From Lentinula raphanica (Eukaryota; Basidiomycota; Agaricomycetes; Agaricales; Omphalotaceae), in contig JANVFP010000010.1 in the NCBI GenBank assembly GCA_027919835.1, forward strand, positions 186,001-250,000: a stretch of DNA of 64,000 nt, read 5' to 3'. Shown piece by piece: positions 1-11,348 of this stretch. A model generated the notes under the pieces. That model ran no database searches. It was not told the origin of the DNA and was given only the letters and a program-made list of their open reading frames with translations. The first letter of the stretch is position 1; every line of letters begins with the position of its first letter. A program made the position numbers and the translations under genes.

Positions 1-877
1 CCCGCATGGCGGAACGATCATTTGTTTGGACCAGTCCTGACAGTCTAACGACGATGGGCCTCTCCTTGAGTTTAGATATACATAGCTCCAGTGCCTGTCA
101 AGGCTGTGAGTTTAGAATAACAGCCCAATGAGGTTTACTCACTTGAGTTTTACCACTACCTCGCGGGCCAAGCAGTAAGCAGCTATTACCCTCTCCTCGC
201 ATCACTGTTCCATCCAAAAGTTCGCTCACTTGTTGTACTGCAGCTTCGTTTGTGGAGGATTCGTCATCTTCCGACGAGATGGTTGGAGGATTTTGCAACG
301 CGTGAAGAACAGCACGTTTTTGAATCATCAGTGAGTCATGAAGGTGCTGCGGCAAGTTACCCTTGAGGGTACGTCTAGAAGGGGACCGCACTGGAGAAGC
401 AATGGGAATAGGCAATGGTTCAACGGGAGGAGGTGTGAGAGACGGCGTTTTGAGCTGCAATTTGCTCTTTTGAGGAGTTGAGCTAACAGAGCGATTAATG
501 TTCTTCTCTTTCCCATAAGTTTTGATCTTCTTAGTCGGAGAAAGCTGAGGTTCTGAAGGTATTGCGTCCACAAACTGGATAGTTTTCGTTTTCGGAAATG
601 CTGGCCTGCGTGAGCTACTAGGCGTCAGCACAGGAACTCCTACGAGCCGCTTTGACCTTCTCGAAGGGGTCGCAGGTACATCTTGGTTGATAACATCGAG
701 TTCATCGTCGCTGGAATCATTACTAGGATCGATTACTGGGACCGAGCGTTGAGCGACGCGACTTTTGCGAGGTGAATCGTGGTCAAGAGCGGGAGTTAAA
801 GGAGCAGCTTTCGAGCGAGTGCGCTTCGAGGGGGAGTCCGACAAAGCATTAGAGGAAGCTTTGCGTTTGAGTACCAT
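1..877 (-). CDS. ORC4: Origin recognition complex subunit 4, N-terminal part (gene runs off the left edge)
   Basis: ORC4 is an AAA+ subunit of the complex that marks replication origins and loads MCM helicase in the nucleus. Exon 1 is 143-877 on the minus strand and exon 2 is 1-94, separated by a 48 nt GT-AG intron. The first ATG of the long frame is at 898, but the one at 877 starts the basic tail and gives a sensible 5' end. Residues 1-220 are low-complexity, Ser/Pro/Lys rich and carry seven S/T-P-x-K/R sites. The Walker A motif GPRGSGKT sits at about residues 236-243, and exon 2 reads VVRLSGLVQTNDRSAM, the ORC4-specific block after the P-loop. Walker B and the winged helix lie outside the window. 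It is divergent to MED20, 169 bp apart. Identification as ORC4 rather than another AAA+ ORC subunit rests on the post-P-loop block. Confidence 0.88.
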
Positions 878-1046
878 GAAGAACAAGGACAACAGCAAAA
901 ATTACAAGATTTCGGAATTGCCGAAATTAACGAGCAGTCACAGACACGTGATTTAGCTTGTCACGCACACCGGCGCTTAACTTTGAACAGCTTCAAGTTG
1001 AAACCTGTTGAAACCCCTTCTACCCCCTCAGCAGATTCCATGTATC
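878..1046. promoter_or_regulatory. Shared divergent promoter of ORC4 and MED20
   Basis: The 169 bp between the two start codons must hold both promoters. It contains a perfect 7 bp inverted repeat, ATTTCGG and CCGAAAT separated by 5 bp (909-927), which is a CGG-N5-CCG arrangement of the kind bound by Zn2Cys6 fungal regulators. A CACGTG E-box lies at 945-950. Binding is inferred, not shown. Confidence 0.5.
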
Positions 1047-2099
1047 ATGGGCTTGACTGGGTAATAGCATTGACGTTGCTTCCATCATGACTTCTTACCT
1101 CCCCTAGGCTAGCTCGCTGGATCAATGCTCCTGCAGATGGTTTGCTAGCTATCCGAAAAAATATTCAGGAAAATCATAATGTTAGCGCACTGTTCTACTC
1201 CTCACGACCTCTATTTGATCCTGTTATCTCAAGGGCGTAATCAAGGGACCTTGGAATCTGGCCGTCAAATCATATCGATCTACGCTAACTCAAACACCTG
1301 GAGTTCACCTGCCTTCTGAACGTACCATGTTCACCTTACAGATGCACGACAATGTTTTCGTGCTTCTCGAGGACCCTTTAGCTCCCACGCGCGCCGATGT
1401 CGTGCAGGCGATTGCTGACAAGACTGCACCGGCAAACTTCCATCCCACTCATTATCGGTCGACTTTTTTGACTCTCAACCCTCCCGGTGCACTTGAACAA
1501 CTTCTGACCCATATCAAAGCCCGTTGGGTTCCAGTTCGTCAGACATCCACTAGTACCACACAGCGCGGTCAAGCTTCCGGACACCAACTTCTCATCGAAG
1601 GTTCTGTGTTTGGTATCGGAACTGACTGGCTCGTGCGCGCAGGTATTGTGACAATGACTGGTGGAGAAACAAAGGGTATGCTCCTGGAGGTGATTACCAT
1701 ATTTGAACATGTATCTCAATGCCAATAACATTTCGATAGGCTGAGTATCTTCCGCTTCCTGGTTTGAACGTCGGTCCAGCAGCTGATGGGACGTCGGAAC
1801 TCTTGTCCAACCTGTTGACCTCAGTTCTACCCAATGTTCCAGATGCGAAGACGGTTGCGGTTACGATTAGTGATGCACAATGGGAAGATGTTCTCTGGGA
1901 CAGGGAAGAAGAAGAAAGAGCTCAAAAAGAAGCTGCACTTGCCAAGGAGCGAGAGACGTTTGGCGAGGTCGATGATGTTTTCGTTTACGGAGTTGAGGAT
2001 ATACCTGTGAAACGAAGAGGAGACTGGACTGGGGTGGATAGAGATAGACGTTCAGCGTTCTTGATCATAGGTGCTTTGAAATCTGAAGGAATACTGTGA
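1047..2099 (+). CDS. MED20: Mediator complex subunit 20
   Basis: Med20 is a head-module subunit of the Mediator coactivator that bridges transcription factors and RNA polymerase II. Four exons: 1047-1060, 1108-1180, 1234-1689, 1746-2099, giving 298 aa with frame kept at every junction. The N-terminus MGLTGLARWINAPADG is the typical Med20 start, and the first exon is only 14 nt. Further family blocks are GPWNLAVKSYRSTL after intron 2, DWLVRAGIV and KGMLLEYLPLP across intron 3, and the C-terminal RRSAFLIIGALKSEGIL. Together these make up the single TRF-like fold of the family. Intron 2 contains an in-frame stop and must be removed. The gene is divergent to ORC4. The family call is from remembered motifs. 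Confidence 0.85.
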
Positions 2100-2234
2100 A
2101 AATTTTACATAAATGTTTGAACTTCGAAGCGCCGTCAGCGCGTGTTATTCCAAGAACCCGAGTCATTTTGACGCTGAACAGAACTTGGACATGAATAACA
2201 TCGTCTCTCCTTTCTTGTGCCAGCTCTGCTTCCA

Positions 2235-4116
2235 ATGTCCCGTCTATCGACCTGCTGCGGTATAAAATCATACGGAACGCCATCCTTCAACTCCTTCAAA
2301 CGTCCCAGAAGATATGAATCGACTGCTCTACACTTCTATCAGAACAAACAACTCGAACTGTATGCCTCCAGAGAACCAAAGCCAATGACTCTCCGCCAAC
2401 TGGTGAATACATTCGAGCCGTAGAATCGCTCATGAAATGACTATGGTTTAGGTCTTCTATGGTCGTTCGATGGATGAAGAACGGCTGGTCAAAGTGGGCA
2501 ATTCCTCTCACTCCAACACCCGCAGTCATCAACTGACTATCCTCACAACACAGAGTGCTAATTACGTCCGGACCGAGTTGCCTGTGCGGATAGCACATCG
2601 ATTGCGGGATCTCCAAAAACTGCCCTACATTGTAGTGACCCAAGAAGGAATTGCAAAGGTCTATGAGGTGAAAATCCAAAGACCCAGAACATTGACATTG
2701 ATGACTGATCGTAGTACATTTCAGTTGTATTGGTCTGCATTCGAGAAGTACTGGTCCGTCCTGTTGACTCTCTCGTGAATACTCAAGGTCAATTCAGGTT
2801 CAGGAAGTATCCACCGATAACCAACATCAAGGAAAACGAAGCTTTCTGTGAATTCTTAGGTGGACTTCTAGACGAACAGTGTGTCTTTTCGTTCAGCTCT
2901 TCGGGATGTTTCGCTAATTCATATCAGTGCAACTGTTATACCCAATTTGTCCCTCGGAATGACATTATCCTCTCCCTATCTACCACCCGACGATCTTGAT
3001 TCGTTTATGCGGCGCATGCTGGTCTCTCGGATATCCCGGCGTGTCCTTGCCCAGCATCATATCGCTTTGTCAGAGATATACGCGGGCAAGCACCAACATT
3101 GGGACTCTTCTGATCCCACAGTAGGTATCATTGCCACGGGGTTGAATGTCAAAGCTAGCATCGAGAAGTGTGCGAACCTTCTGAGAAACCAGTCCTTGGA
3201 GATTGAAAATTCAGATGGGAATTCTGAGGCACCAGTGGAAGTTGTTGTTGAAGGTGATGTTGAAATGAGGTTTTCGTACATACGAGAACACCTAGAGTGC
3301 GTCGCAAACATCCCTTTTGTGTGAATATGCTCACTCTACGACAGGTACATCGTCTTCGAGCTTCTCAAGAATGTAAGGTCTTGCACTACATTCACATCTG
3401 CATCTAAATGTCGATGTCTCCCAAAATCAGTCAATGCGGGCTACGAGATCGAAACATGCGGGTTCCGCAACGCTGCCACCGATAACGGCCACAATAGCAG
3501 CAGGAGATAATGCGGTGGGTATGCGAATATCAGACCAAGGCCAGTATTCCCATCTCAAATTTGGATCGGTCTATTCATCAGACATACAGGTGGAGGTTTA
3601 CTCACTTTGCAAAGTCAAGTCCAGAATCCATCCGACCTGTTTTCCTTCTCCCATATCCGAAACAGCGCACGGATGGAACATTCCCGTTTACTATCACTTC
3701 GCACTGCAAGCTCTTATAGTCGAGGTGTATGGGCTACTGTAAACGAACAAGTTGAGAGCTGGAAACGCTCATCAGACCCGGAAAAGGAAGCTGGGGTAGG
3801 GAAGCATACCAGGATGGGAATAGGACTTCCTATGAGTAATATCTTTGCAACGTGAGCTCAAGCTTCCCGCCTCACAAGAGAGTATACTCACAATGCGCTG
3901 GTGGCAGCTATTTTGGTGGGTCATTAGAATTGAAGAGTCTGGACGGATATGGTATGTCTAGTATAAGAAGTGGCTCATCTCTCGCTCAATCTCATGCTGC
4001 AGGGACCGATGCCTACGTCCGCCTGCCAAAGCTGGTTCGTCTCGTTCTCATTTTCAGACAGCATGATTCCTCACACTGCTTATCAGGGCACAAATTTGGA
4101 GGCGGTAAATTTCTGA
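2235..4116 (+). CDS. Mitochondrial PDK/BCKDK-family protein kinase
   Basis: Kinases of this family phosphorylate the E1 subunit of pyruvate (or branched-chain ketoacid) dehydrogenase in the mitochondrial matrix and switch it off. Twelve exons: 2235-2402, 2452-2493, 2554-2667, 2725-2747, 2798-2878, 2928-3296, 3345-3372, 3431-3539, 3590-3851, 3908-3951, 4003-4034, 4087-4116; 433 aa. An Arg/Ser-rich N-terminus without acidic residues suits a matrix presequence. ANYVRTELPVRIAHR is the N-terminal helical domain signature. The C-terminal GHKL ATPase domain has the N-box FELLKNSMRA (about 269-278), G1 box DQGGG (about 310-314) and G2 box GIGLPMSN (about 387). Intron 8 (3540-3589) appears to be GC-AG. 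An in-frame ATG at 2217 would add six residues. Motifs alone do not tell the pyruvate from the branched-chain enzyme. Confidence 0.87.
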
Positions 4117-4391
4117 TCCACGCCAAATAGGTGTACTACGAGTTCATACTATGAGGAGTTTCTAAGGACATGTACGAATGAATATGTAGTAGACATGACT
4201 ATGACTCTCAGAGAGATAGCAGGATATTAGCTCCTATCTCCACGTGGACTTGTATTACGTCGACGCCAAAATTATATGGGGAGATCCACCTTCACTGCTT
4301 CTACCTTGTACAACAACCTTCACTGACAGATCAACTCTACGACACTCTCAAGCCCACTCTTTCTATATCTACTGAACTAACACCATACGAA

Positions 4392-6219
4392 ATGGCTGAA
4401 CAAGCAGGAGAAGTGATTATCGTGTATTCATGTACAGCTCATAGATGTTCTGACAAATTGTGGGCGTCGTCCAGGCTGTTCCCCCCGCTCAAAGAAGTAG
4501 CTGGGCTTCGTTTCTGAAAAGGTAAGTCCTCGAATTTGTGAATGAAGATATGAGCACGTTTTGACCTGCGTCTTTTCAGTATTGCTTCAGTGTCAGGCGA
4601 TTTATCGTCTATGACGGCAAGTCGTTTGAAAGCTCGCCATTGACCAAAATTCTGAGCTGTTTTCCCAATACTCGGCAATTCTCGCTTCTAGTGTCCGCCA
4701 TTCATCCTTTCGCCAGTATCGTTGACTGAATTTCCCGGTGTGTTCATTCTGTCAAACCAACCCGCGAACATCGCTTATTGACGATCTCTCCGCCATCTAT
4801 CCTTGTTATGATTCGCAGCATACTGGTGTGAGCATCCAGAGCTCTTTTCCGCTATCGCAGATCAAGGTACAGAGGAACAGAGGATGCTCGCTGTTGTCAA
4901 GTGGTTCATCGTGAGCATTGCCCGTATCGCCTCGAACATAATGTCTTATTTACCTCCCTTACAGAGCACCCTCAAAGGCCAATACACTTCTAGAAATGAA
5001 TCTATGGGATCGGAGAAGAAGTGTGTCTGTTTGTCGTGTCCCCGATGCTATATCACTAAGCTTAAAATAGACCATTGAATCCTGTTCTTGGAGAGTAAGC
5101 CTCTTACCTGGTTCTTCTTGGGTATCTCTGCAGACACTAAGCGCAACTTCCAGGTTATTCTATGGAAAGTGGCCTGATGTCAACGGACGAGGAGAAACCG
5201 AACTCCTTGTGGAACAAGTTTCGCACCATCCGCCTATCACTGCCTACGCCATTGAGAACAAAAGCAAGGGTGTGAAGCTTGTTGGTCATAACGCGCAGAA
5301 GACGTCCTTTAGCGGTATGTTCATACATGATGTAGATAATACTGGTTCTAAATCTCGCTCTTCTCAGGTGGCTCTATCATAGTCAAGCAAATTGGACACG
5401 CCACTTTGACGATTAAACTTCCTTCCGGTGATGTTGCGGAGTACTTGATTACACTTCCTCGATTAAGAATAGATGGTCTCTGGTGCGCAACAGAATCTCG
5501 TCCAATTCATCATAGCCTAAGTTTCTCGAATATTCAGGTATGGTGCCCCATACATTGAGCTATCCGAAACTTCTTGGATCATATGCAAGGAATATGTCTG
5601 TGCCATTGAATACAAGGGCAAGGGCTATTTCTCTGGCAAAACGCATTCGTTCAAGGCCACATTGACGCCTGCTCCGGGTTTTGGTGGAACACTTGGAAGC
5701 CATGTCGTTGAGGGTACATGGCATACAACCAGCAAATTTACCAGTGGTCCAAAGACAGGATTGGAATTCCATAACGTTACAGGTCCCAAGGAAGAGGTCA
5801 CTGCCATCGGCGGCCAAACATCTGGTGAAATGGGAGAGTTTGAGACTCGGCAGCTGTGGAAACAGGTTGCGAAGGGAATCCGAGAAGGTGATTTTGATAT
5901 GGCTAGCAGAGAGAAATCCAAGATAGAGGTGCGTTATCCAGTCGCATTGCATGTTAAGTTACTAAACGCTAGGGAACAACTCAGAATGACCAAAGACAGA
6001 GACGGAAGGACGAACTAGCAGCCGGAACAAAGTGGCCGCTCAAGCATTTTGATCATGTCGACTCTGACCCTACCTGTAAGCAGATATCTTTGTTCAGTTC
6101 AATAATCACCACCTTGACACATCGCGTTTGCAGACGAACGTCTTGGTAAACTCGGCAAAATCACTCCTGTGACTGAGGACATGTATGTTTTCAAAGAGAA
6201 TTGGCCTCCGGTTGCATAA
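4392..6219 (+). CDS. Oxysterol-binding protein homologue, Osh4/Kes1 type
   Basis: Osh4-type proteins are soluble carriers that exchange sterol for PI4P between ER and Golgi/plasma membrane. Twelve exons: 4392-4412, 4475-4521, 4580-4616, 4692-4737, 4819-4910, 4965-5020, 5071-5094, 5154-5314, 5368-5482, 5538-5928, 5973-6075, 6134-6219; 392 aa, usual for a short ORP lacking PH and ankyrin domains. The lid-like start [18 protein letters not shown], the block [27 protein letters not shown] and the family signature EQVSHHPP (about 128-135) are all present. The C-terminus [13 protein letters not shown] closes the fold. Intron 3 (4617-4691) reads GCAAGT at its donor and is the only solution that joins two conserved blocks in frame. 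Confidence 0.88.
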
Positions 6220-6482
6220 ACGTGTAATCACGCTGAAGAGGACATGATAATGAAGCTCGAGATACAGAATACATAACCTAATTGTGCACCATCTTATGAT
6301 TACGACGAGAGTAGTCAGTTATGGGCAGAGTTCATACCTATACAACTATGTGATATTTGATACCTTTTCACCTTTTCAGAGAGTGAATTTAAATTCAGAA
6401 TTATGGAATATCACGGTGGCATGATCAACGGGACGCCTTGCTTTACCACGGTTCCTTTCTTCAAACAATCCTCGTCAGATCA

Positions 6483-7584
6483 ATGCCCGGCCCTTCCAAT
6501 GGCAAAAAGAAACGCAAGTCTGCAGGAAAGACGCAGCAGAGAAAGAAATTCATTGTGAATTTTACGCCTCAATCTCCACAAAAATTCATCATCACCAACG
6601 CGTTGCTTGACTCAAACACCCAGTATACTGTTTCCGCGCCTGATTCTCCACCATCATCTTCATGCATCGACAATTCCTCCCAAGCGTATGACACGACGCT
6701 ACACTACGACCACCAGGATCCTCCTATCTACAGCATCCACCAATATCTTCCCGAACATGTAGAGGACTATCGGATACCTAACGACCCCCACAATATTCTG
6801 CTTCATGAGCCATACATTCATGACCCGGGCAACGGACCCAGAGTGAGGGACACACGCGCTTTTCTCGCTTCGCGCTATTTCTCGCAACCTCCGGCTCTCG
6901 ATAATCCACTTTGTGCCGAATTTGCACAACAGGAAGTGCTGCAGATGCTCAAAACGGTGCTGCCGGAAGAGTTGGCTTTAGTGCGTGTTCTAAAGCTTAA
7001 CACTTTCATGCTCCTGCTAACGAGATATGTGGTACGTGTAGATTCTATGGTACAACAAGAGCCGAGCTTCAAGTCGAATATGCCCGGCGTGTCAAAGGTT
7101 ATACCATGTGGGAGAAGTTCTACCAGACCATAACGCTCTGAAGGCTGGTGGTGCGAAGTCAGAACTGAAACCAACACAACCGCCGCCTGAACTGGAAAAG
7201 GAACAGGAACTGAGTGGCATATGTGCGTTCTCTTGTTTCGTACCGAATATTCTGAGCTATCTATAACTTGTGTGGACTGTTCTCCTAGGCTCAAGCATGT
7301 GTTTCATACTAGCTTCCTTCAACCAGTGTGATCCCCGCACAACAAAAGCCGCTTGGGGTCATACTGCGCATGAAATCGATGATGAATCTTGGGCAATACT
7401 CAACGGAAGCTCGGCATTGCTGTTCGGAGAAGGTTCGAGCCAGAATGTAGCCAAAGCTTTGGTGATGATTGTCCGTATGACCCGATTAGACGATCTCGGT
7501 CTAGCACAGTTATGTTTTCCCGATGTGAATTGGGAAGCACTTAATCAATCAGAAAGGGACCTACCGGAAGAAGTGAGGCTATAA
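6483..7584 (+). CDS. Hypothetical protein with a CxxC zinc-ribbon-like motif
   Basis: I recognise this only as a type of conserved basidiomycete hypothetical protein. Three exons (6483-6980, 7042-7222, 7289-7584) give 324 aa. The first 35 residues are a Lys/Arg-rich tail that could be a nuclear signal, followed by a low-complexity Ser/Pro/His segment and an acidic folded part. Exon 2 begins ILWYNKSRASSRICPACQRLYHVGE, where CPACQRLYH may be half of a metal site. Exon 3 contains Trp and Cys residues (ASFNQCDPRTTKAAWGH) typical of a folded domain. An upstream in-frame ATG at 6438 would extend it by 15 aa. A further exon after 7584 cannot be excluded. Function unknown. Confidence 0.6.
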
Positions 7585-8301
7585 CCTGCCTGGATCAGAT
7601 ATGTGAGTTAGAATCATTCATGGAACAGCGAGGTCATCGTTGCTCTCGTGGTCGTCCTTGTCAGGAAAACGAAGACCAGGGGGCTAAACCTACGTTTTTC
7701 CTAGGCAATATCTCGGTAGGCACTGTCACAAGCGTTGACCACGGTAGAACGGTGTTCAAATCAAATGCCTATCGATCTTCTTCCAGAGAAGTACAACAAT
7801 ATCCTAGTACAGCTTGTGTATAGCACAAGCTTGGTCATCAGCCCATGCTGTTAAACCATACAGAGATAGGGTCAATTAGTGAGAGGATAGGGAGAAGATT
7901 CAAGTGGATTCTCATGAAGAAGTCCATGATATCTGTCTCTCGAATCCAGCGAGTCGGAGCCCACACGGAAAGCTTGGAGAGCCGACTGGAGGTTTGCGAG
8001 CCTGATATGCACGTAGAAAATTGAAGGAAATTCCAACAAGCTGCTGTTTTACAACTAGATGCGCTGATGATAAATGAAGCTAAGTACACGCGAAACTTTC
8101 TTTGAAACTGGGTCAACTGCAGATTTGTATGTTGAAAACAAAATGTGCAGACAAACCGGGGTTCGCGGAATACAGCTAGGTGTAGCTGTGCCTGGGTAAA
8201 AGAGTGCTATTGAAAATCGAGCGCCCGGCCTCTTTATTCAACTTCACTGACCACGCTCTTTCTTTGTCTACTTCCTTCTTTCCTTTCCCTCACTTCATTG
8301 C
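7585..8301. other. Intergenic, no feature recognised
   Basis: A 717 bp spacer between two plus-strand genes. Short open frames exist on both strands, including 92 codons on the minus strand at 7838-8116, but none has splice context or similarity that I recognise. A CT-rich stretch just before 8302 fits a promoter. Confidence 0.4.
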
Positions 8302-9343
8302 ATGGATTTTGTCCGCCAAGAATCTCCACCGCCAGCTTACTCCGAATCTGAATATGACAAAAAGCTCTCTTCAGCTATCCAGTTCTTAGCTGTCTCTGAG
8401 GAAACAGAAGAAGAATGGGACGACGACAGATATGAAGCTGCAGCGAGCTCTGGAGGTCAACAAGCTATACCATCTGTTAGAAACTACCCTCCCCAATCTA
8501 CGAACACCAATCACAGAGCAGTGCGAAGGTTACCGGTGCCTCCGCGTGAAGCAGTTCCTAACGATCATCCTTTACGAATTCACAAAAAATCCGCTTCTCA
8601 TTCCTATACTTCCCCTTCAACAGCCTCAACCTCGAAACCCCAGCCGAAGTGGTATGGAGGTCCGGACGAACCGAGTAGTGCAAGAGCGTCTCGCACGAAT
8701 GCGCCTTATCCTTATCTGGATACTAATCGACCCCGCTCTCCCGTCACCTCAGTGCCTTTTTCGGTCGCCTCATCTCCCGCATATCCATCTCAGCATCACT
8801 TCCCTAGACCCAAAAGCGACGATTTGAGGCTAAATCAATCTCCTATCCCTCCTCACTCTCAGTCTCACCCTGCGCGCACCGTACCACATACGAGGGCAGT
8901 GTCGGTATCACACCTGAATTTCGACGTTTCTGTCGCATATAGATCCTCGGATCTTCCTCTGCCAGCCAGCGCTGGGTCGACTCGCTCCGAGCCAAACCAC
9001 CACCAACCTGCATTCAACCCCAACTCGTTGTATAAGTGAGTTCTCAAACTCCGGATACGCTGAAACGTTCTTATCATGAAACTTTAGTTCCGCTGTATCA
9101 TCACATCTCCACATTTCTCCTTCTGTACCCTCACGATCGTGAGTCTTTCATTTTTTGTTGCAGGAAAACTGTGCTAAGATTGGATAACATTGCAGAAACA
9201 AACCTCATGCTCTCAATTCTCGAAACTTTCCCCAAGGCCCTGATTCTTTCTATACTGCTCCTAGGACACCGCCGCCCCCGCATCGCGCTCGGTCTCCTCC
9301 GGTCTTCACGTCATTCCAACGTCCGCAGTCACCACTTTTCTGA
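8302..9343 (+). CDS. Hypothetical disordered Ser/Pro-rich protein with a PPxY motif
   Basis: Three exons (8302-9035, 9088-9138, 9196-9343) give 310 aa with phases matching at both junctions. The N-terminus MDFVRQESPPPAYSESE contains PPAY, the core of a WW-domain ligand, so binding to a Nedd4/Rsp5-type ubiquitin ligase is a reasonable inference. The rest is low complexity: Ser, Pro, Arg, His and Asn rich, with short acidic EEWDDD and several S/T-P sites; the C-terminus is TPPPPHRARSPP-like. No transmembrane segment or enzyme motif is visible. It could be an adaptor or scaffold, but I recognise no named family. Spliced reads would confirm the small 51 nt middle exon. Confidence 0.6.
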
Positions 9344-10012
9344 TAATTCTTTCATCCTGTGCTCCCAGTTTCCCACTCGATCTTTCTCATATGATATATC
9401 ACCAATCCTCCACGGCTCGCCTACAACAGATGAGCTACTTCTGTATGTACATCAGTTCGCTCGCATTCGATACGTGCCTCCTTGTTTGGAAGGGGTTACA
9501 ATTATCGGCTCTGTATCGGATTTATGTTTCCATTTAGAGCACATTGAAGTGCTTCATCTAGTGTATGAAAATTCCTTCGTTCGTCCTATCTTCACCTCTC
9601 TTCACTTATCACGACACATCCCAAATCTCCGTTGTGCTTCATTTTGATGTTGTATCTCCCTTCAATTGTGTATCATTCTGTGTCTCTGATCCTCTTCACT
9701 CTTGCTATTGCTATCATAGGGCCGTCACTTTGACTTACTTTGTCCATATTATCACTTTTCCAAAACCTAGTAGTGACTGGTTGCCTCATAAGTACATACT
9801 ACGATACTGTGCAATAATATATCTCATCACATTGTTTGAGACACTGATGTGTGCTCGACCACGTCCTGTGTTGTGGGCAGTGTATGACCACGGCATAGCC
9901 TCAGTTTACTAAGTGGTACTTATATCGAATCCCAGAAATTTCCTTCGTGCTGACAACTTTATTTGTGATATCCTGTACATATCGTCCCAATCGAGCGAGA
10001 AGGTGCTCATTC
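9344..10012. other. Convergent intergenic region, no feature recognised
   Basis: 669 bp between the convergent 3' ends of the PPxY protein and the isochorismatase-like gene. AT-rich with pyrimidine tracts, as expected for two 3' UTRs. A 115-codon open frame at 9565-9912 is Cys/His/Phe rich with no family features and I do not call it. Confidence 0.4.
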
Positions 10013-11348
10013 CTACACTCTAGTAGCGTTCATCAATCCGGGTAGTATATCAGTAGAATTTGCTCTCCAGCCATCCAAACCGACATTGTAATCAACCATC
10101 TGAGTTGCGAACAGAGGAGAAGTAGTGGCCGATATATCGTCGACAATGATTACATCGTAGGCTTTGTAGTACGCACTATTGGAATCAAATCACGAATTGA
10201 ATGTCATCCGGAACACAAATCCTGGAAGGACAAACACGCACTCTATCAAGGTTCCGAATACACACTGATCGATATTGACTCCTCCGAAGAACAGCGTCGT
10301 CATGCTGTTATCTTGAAGCCATTGTTGCATGGGTGTCGATGCTCCCCACATTCCAGAGAGACGATCTATATGACCGTTCTTCATGATCAGTTCTGTCGGT
10401 CAAGATACGAGGAGACGCACTCTTGTTGAAATAGAAGTCAGTACCATTAGCAACACCTTCAACCTGTTCTTCGAAGAGGTCTCCCCATCTGAGAGGGAAG
10501 AGCTCGTTATAAGGGAGACCGATAACTTGTTGGTATTGAAGGTCAAAACTCACGGCTGAGCATTCCAGGCTCCCCTCGTAAGTTTGCGCCCAGCGTCAAT
10601 AGTAACGTTGGGACCAGACGTAGTACTTGTGGCAGCAACAGACTGGTCTGATTCGGGAACGACAACCATGCCCATCTCACTACCAAAAGACGTCAAAGAG
10701 GTTCCGTCTGAAGAAAAACCTTGTATGAATGCAGGAGGTGCGTTGATGACTGTATGAAAACTTGAGCTCGATAGCGTGATACAGTGGTATGCGAGCTGAC
10801 TGACTGTCATAATCGGTCATCCCCCAATTAGTCCAAAGCACGGGCATACCTGCGTTTCGAAATGCATGAATCAAGGTGATAGTTGTGGCTACGCGGAGGA
10901 AACTCGGGTGAATGTTATCTCCTCAGATGTTTGACTGATACGTACGGACAATGGCTCTTCCTTTGGGATCTCCGTTAAGGCTCTCATGGAGGAAGAAATT
11001 TTGCATGTCAATGATTACCAGGGCCGATGCGTTGGGTTGGATCACGATTGGGCCATTCTGAGGCACTGCGAGAGTGATCGAGTTCGTCGTAGCTCCTCGA
11101 GTGAGCTAAAGGAAGACTCATGAATGATCGAAAGTATAAAATGATGCATGACGGTCACTTACATCCCAGCCATCTTCGAGCTTTTTCCAATAGTTTAGCG
11201 CGTTTCCGAAGATCGTTGGATCATTCGGTACACCAGTCAATCGTTTAGAGTGTCTGCGACTGTCGCAGTAGGCCTGAGGGATCAGTATGAGCGATACTGA
11301 AAGGACAGCGTAAAACACTGATAGATAGTTCAGAAGCTTCATAGCCAT
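10013..11348 (-). CDS. Secreted isochorismatase-family cysteine hydrolase
   Basis: Isochorismatase-like hydrolases use an Asp-Lys-Cys triad on isochorismate or amide substrates such as nicotinamide. Seven exons on the minus strand: 11163-11348, 10946-11105, 10805-10888, 10554-10749, 10421-10488, 10242-10365, 10013-10175; 326 aa, longer than the usual ~200 because of an N-terminal extension. The first ~28 residues (LLNYLSVFYAVLSVSLILIP then AYC) look like a cleaved signal peptide, so it is probably secreted. The triad reads IIDMQNFF (about 94), FNKNRLSG (about 230) and GGVNIDQCVFGT (about 266). Several N-x-S/T sequons (NVT, NGT, NST, NAT) suit secretion. The exon 5/6 join was fixed by NKNRLSG. 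Substrate unknown. A start six bases inward (11342) is equally possible. Confidence 0.82.

Noticed and set aside
9036..9647. 203-codon open frame on the plus strand
   Set aside because: It crosses two well-supported introns and exons of the PPxY protein in another frame.
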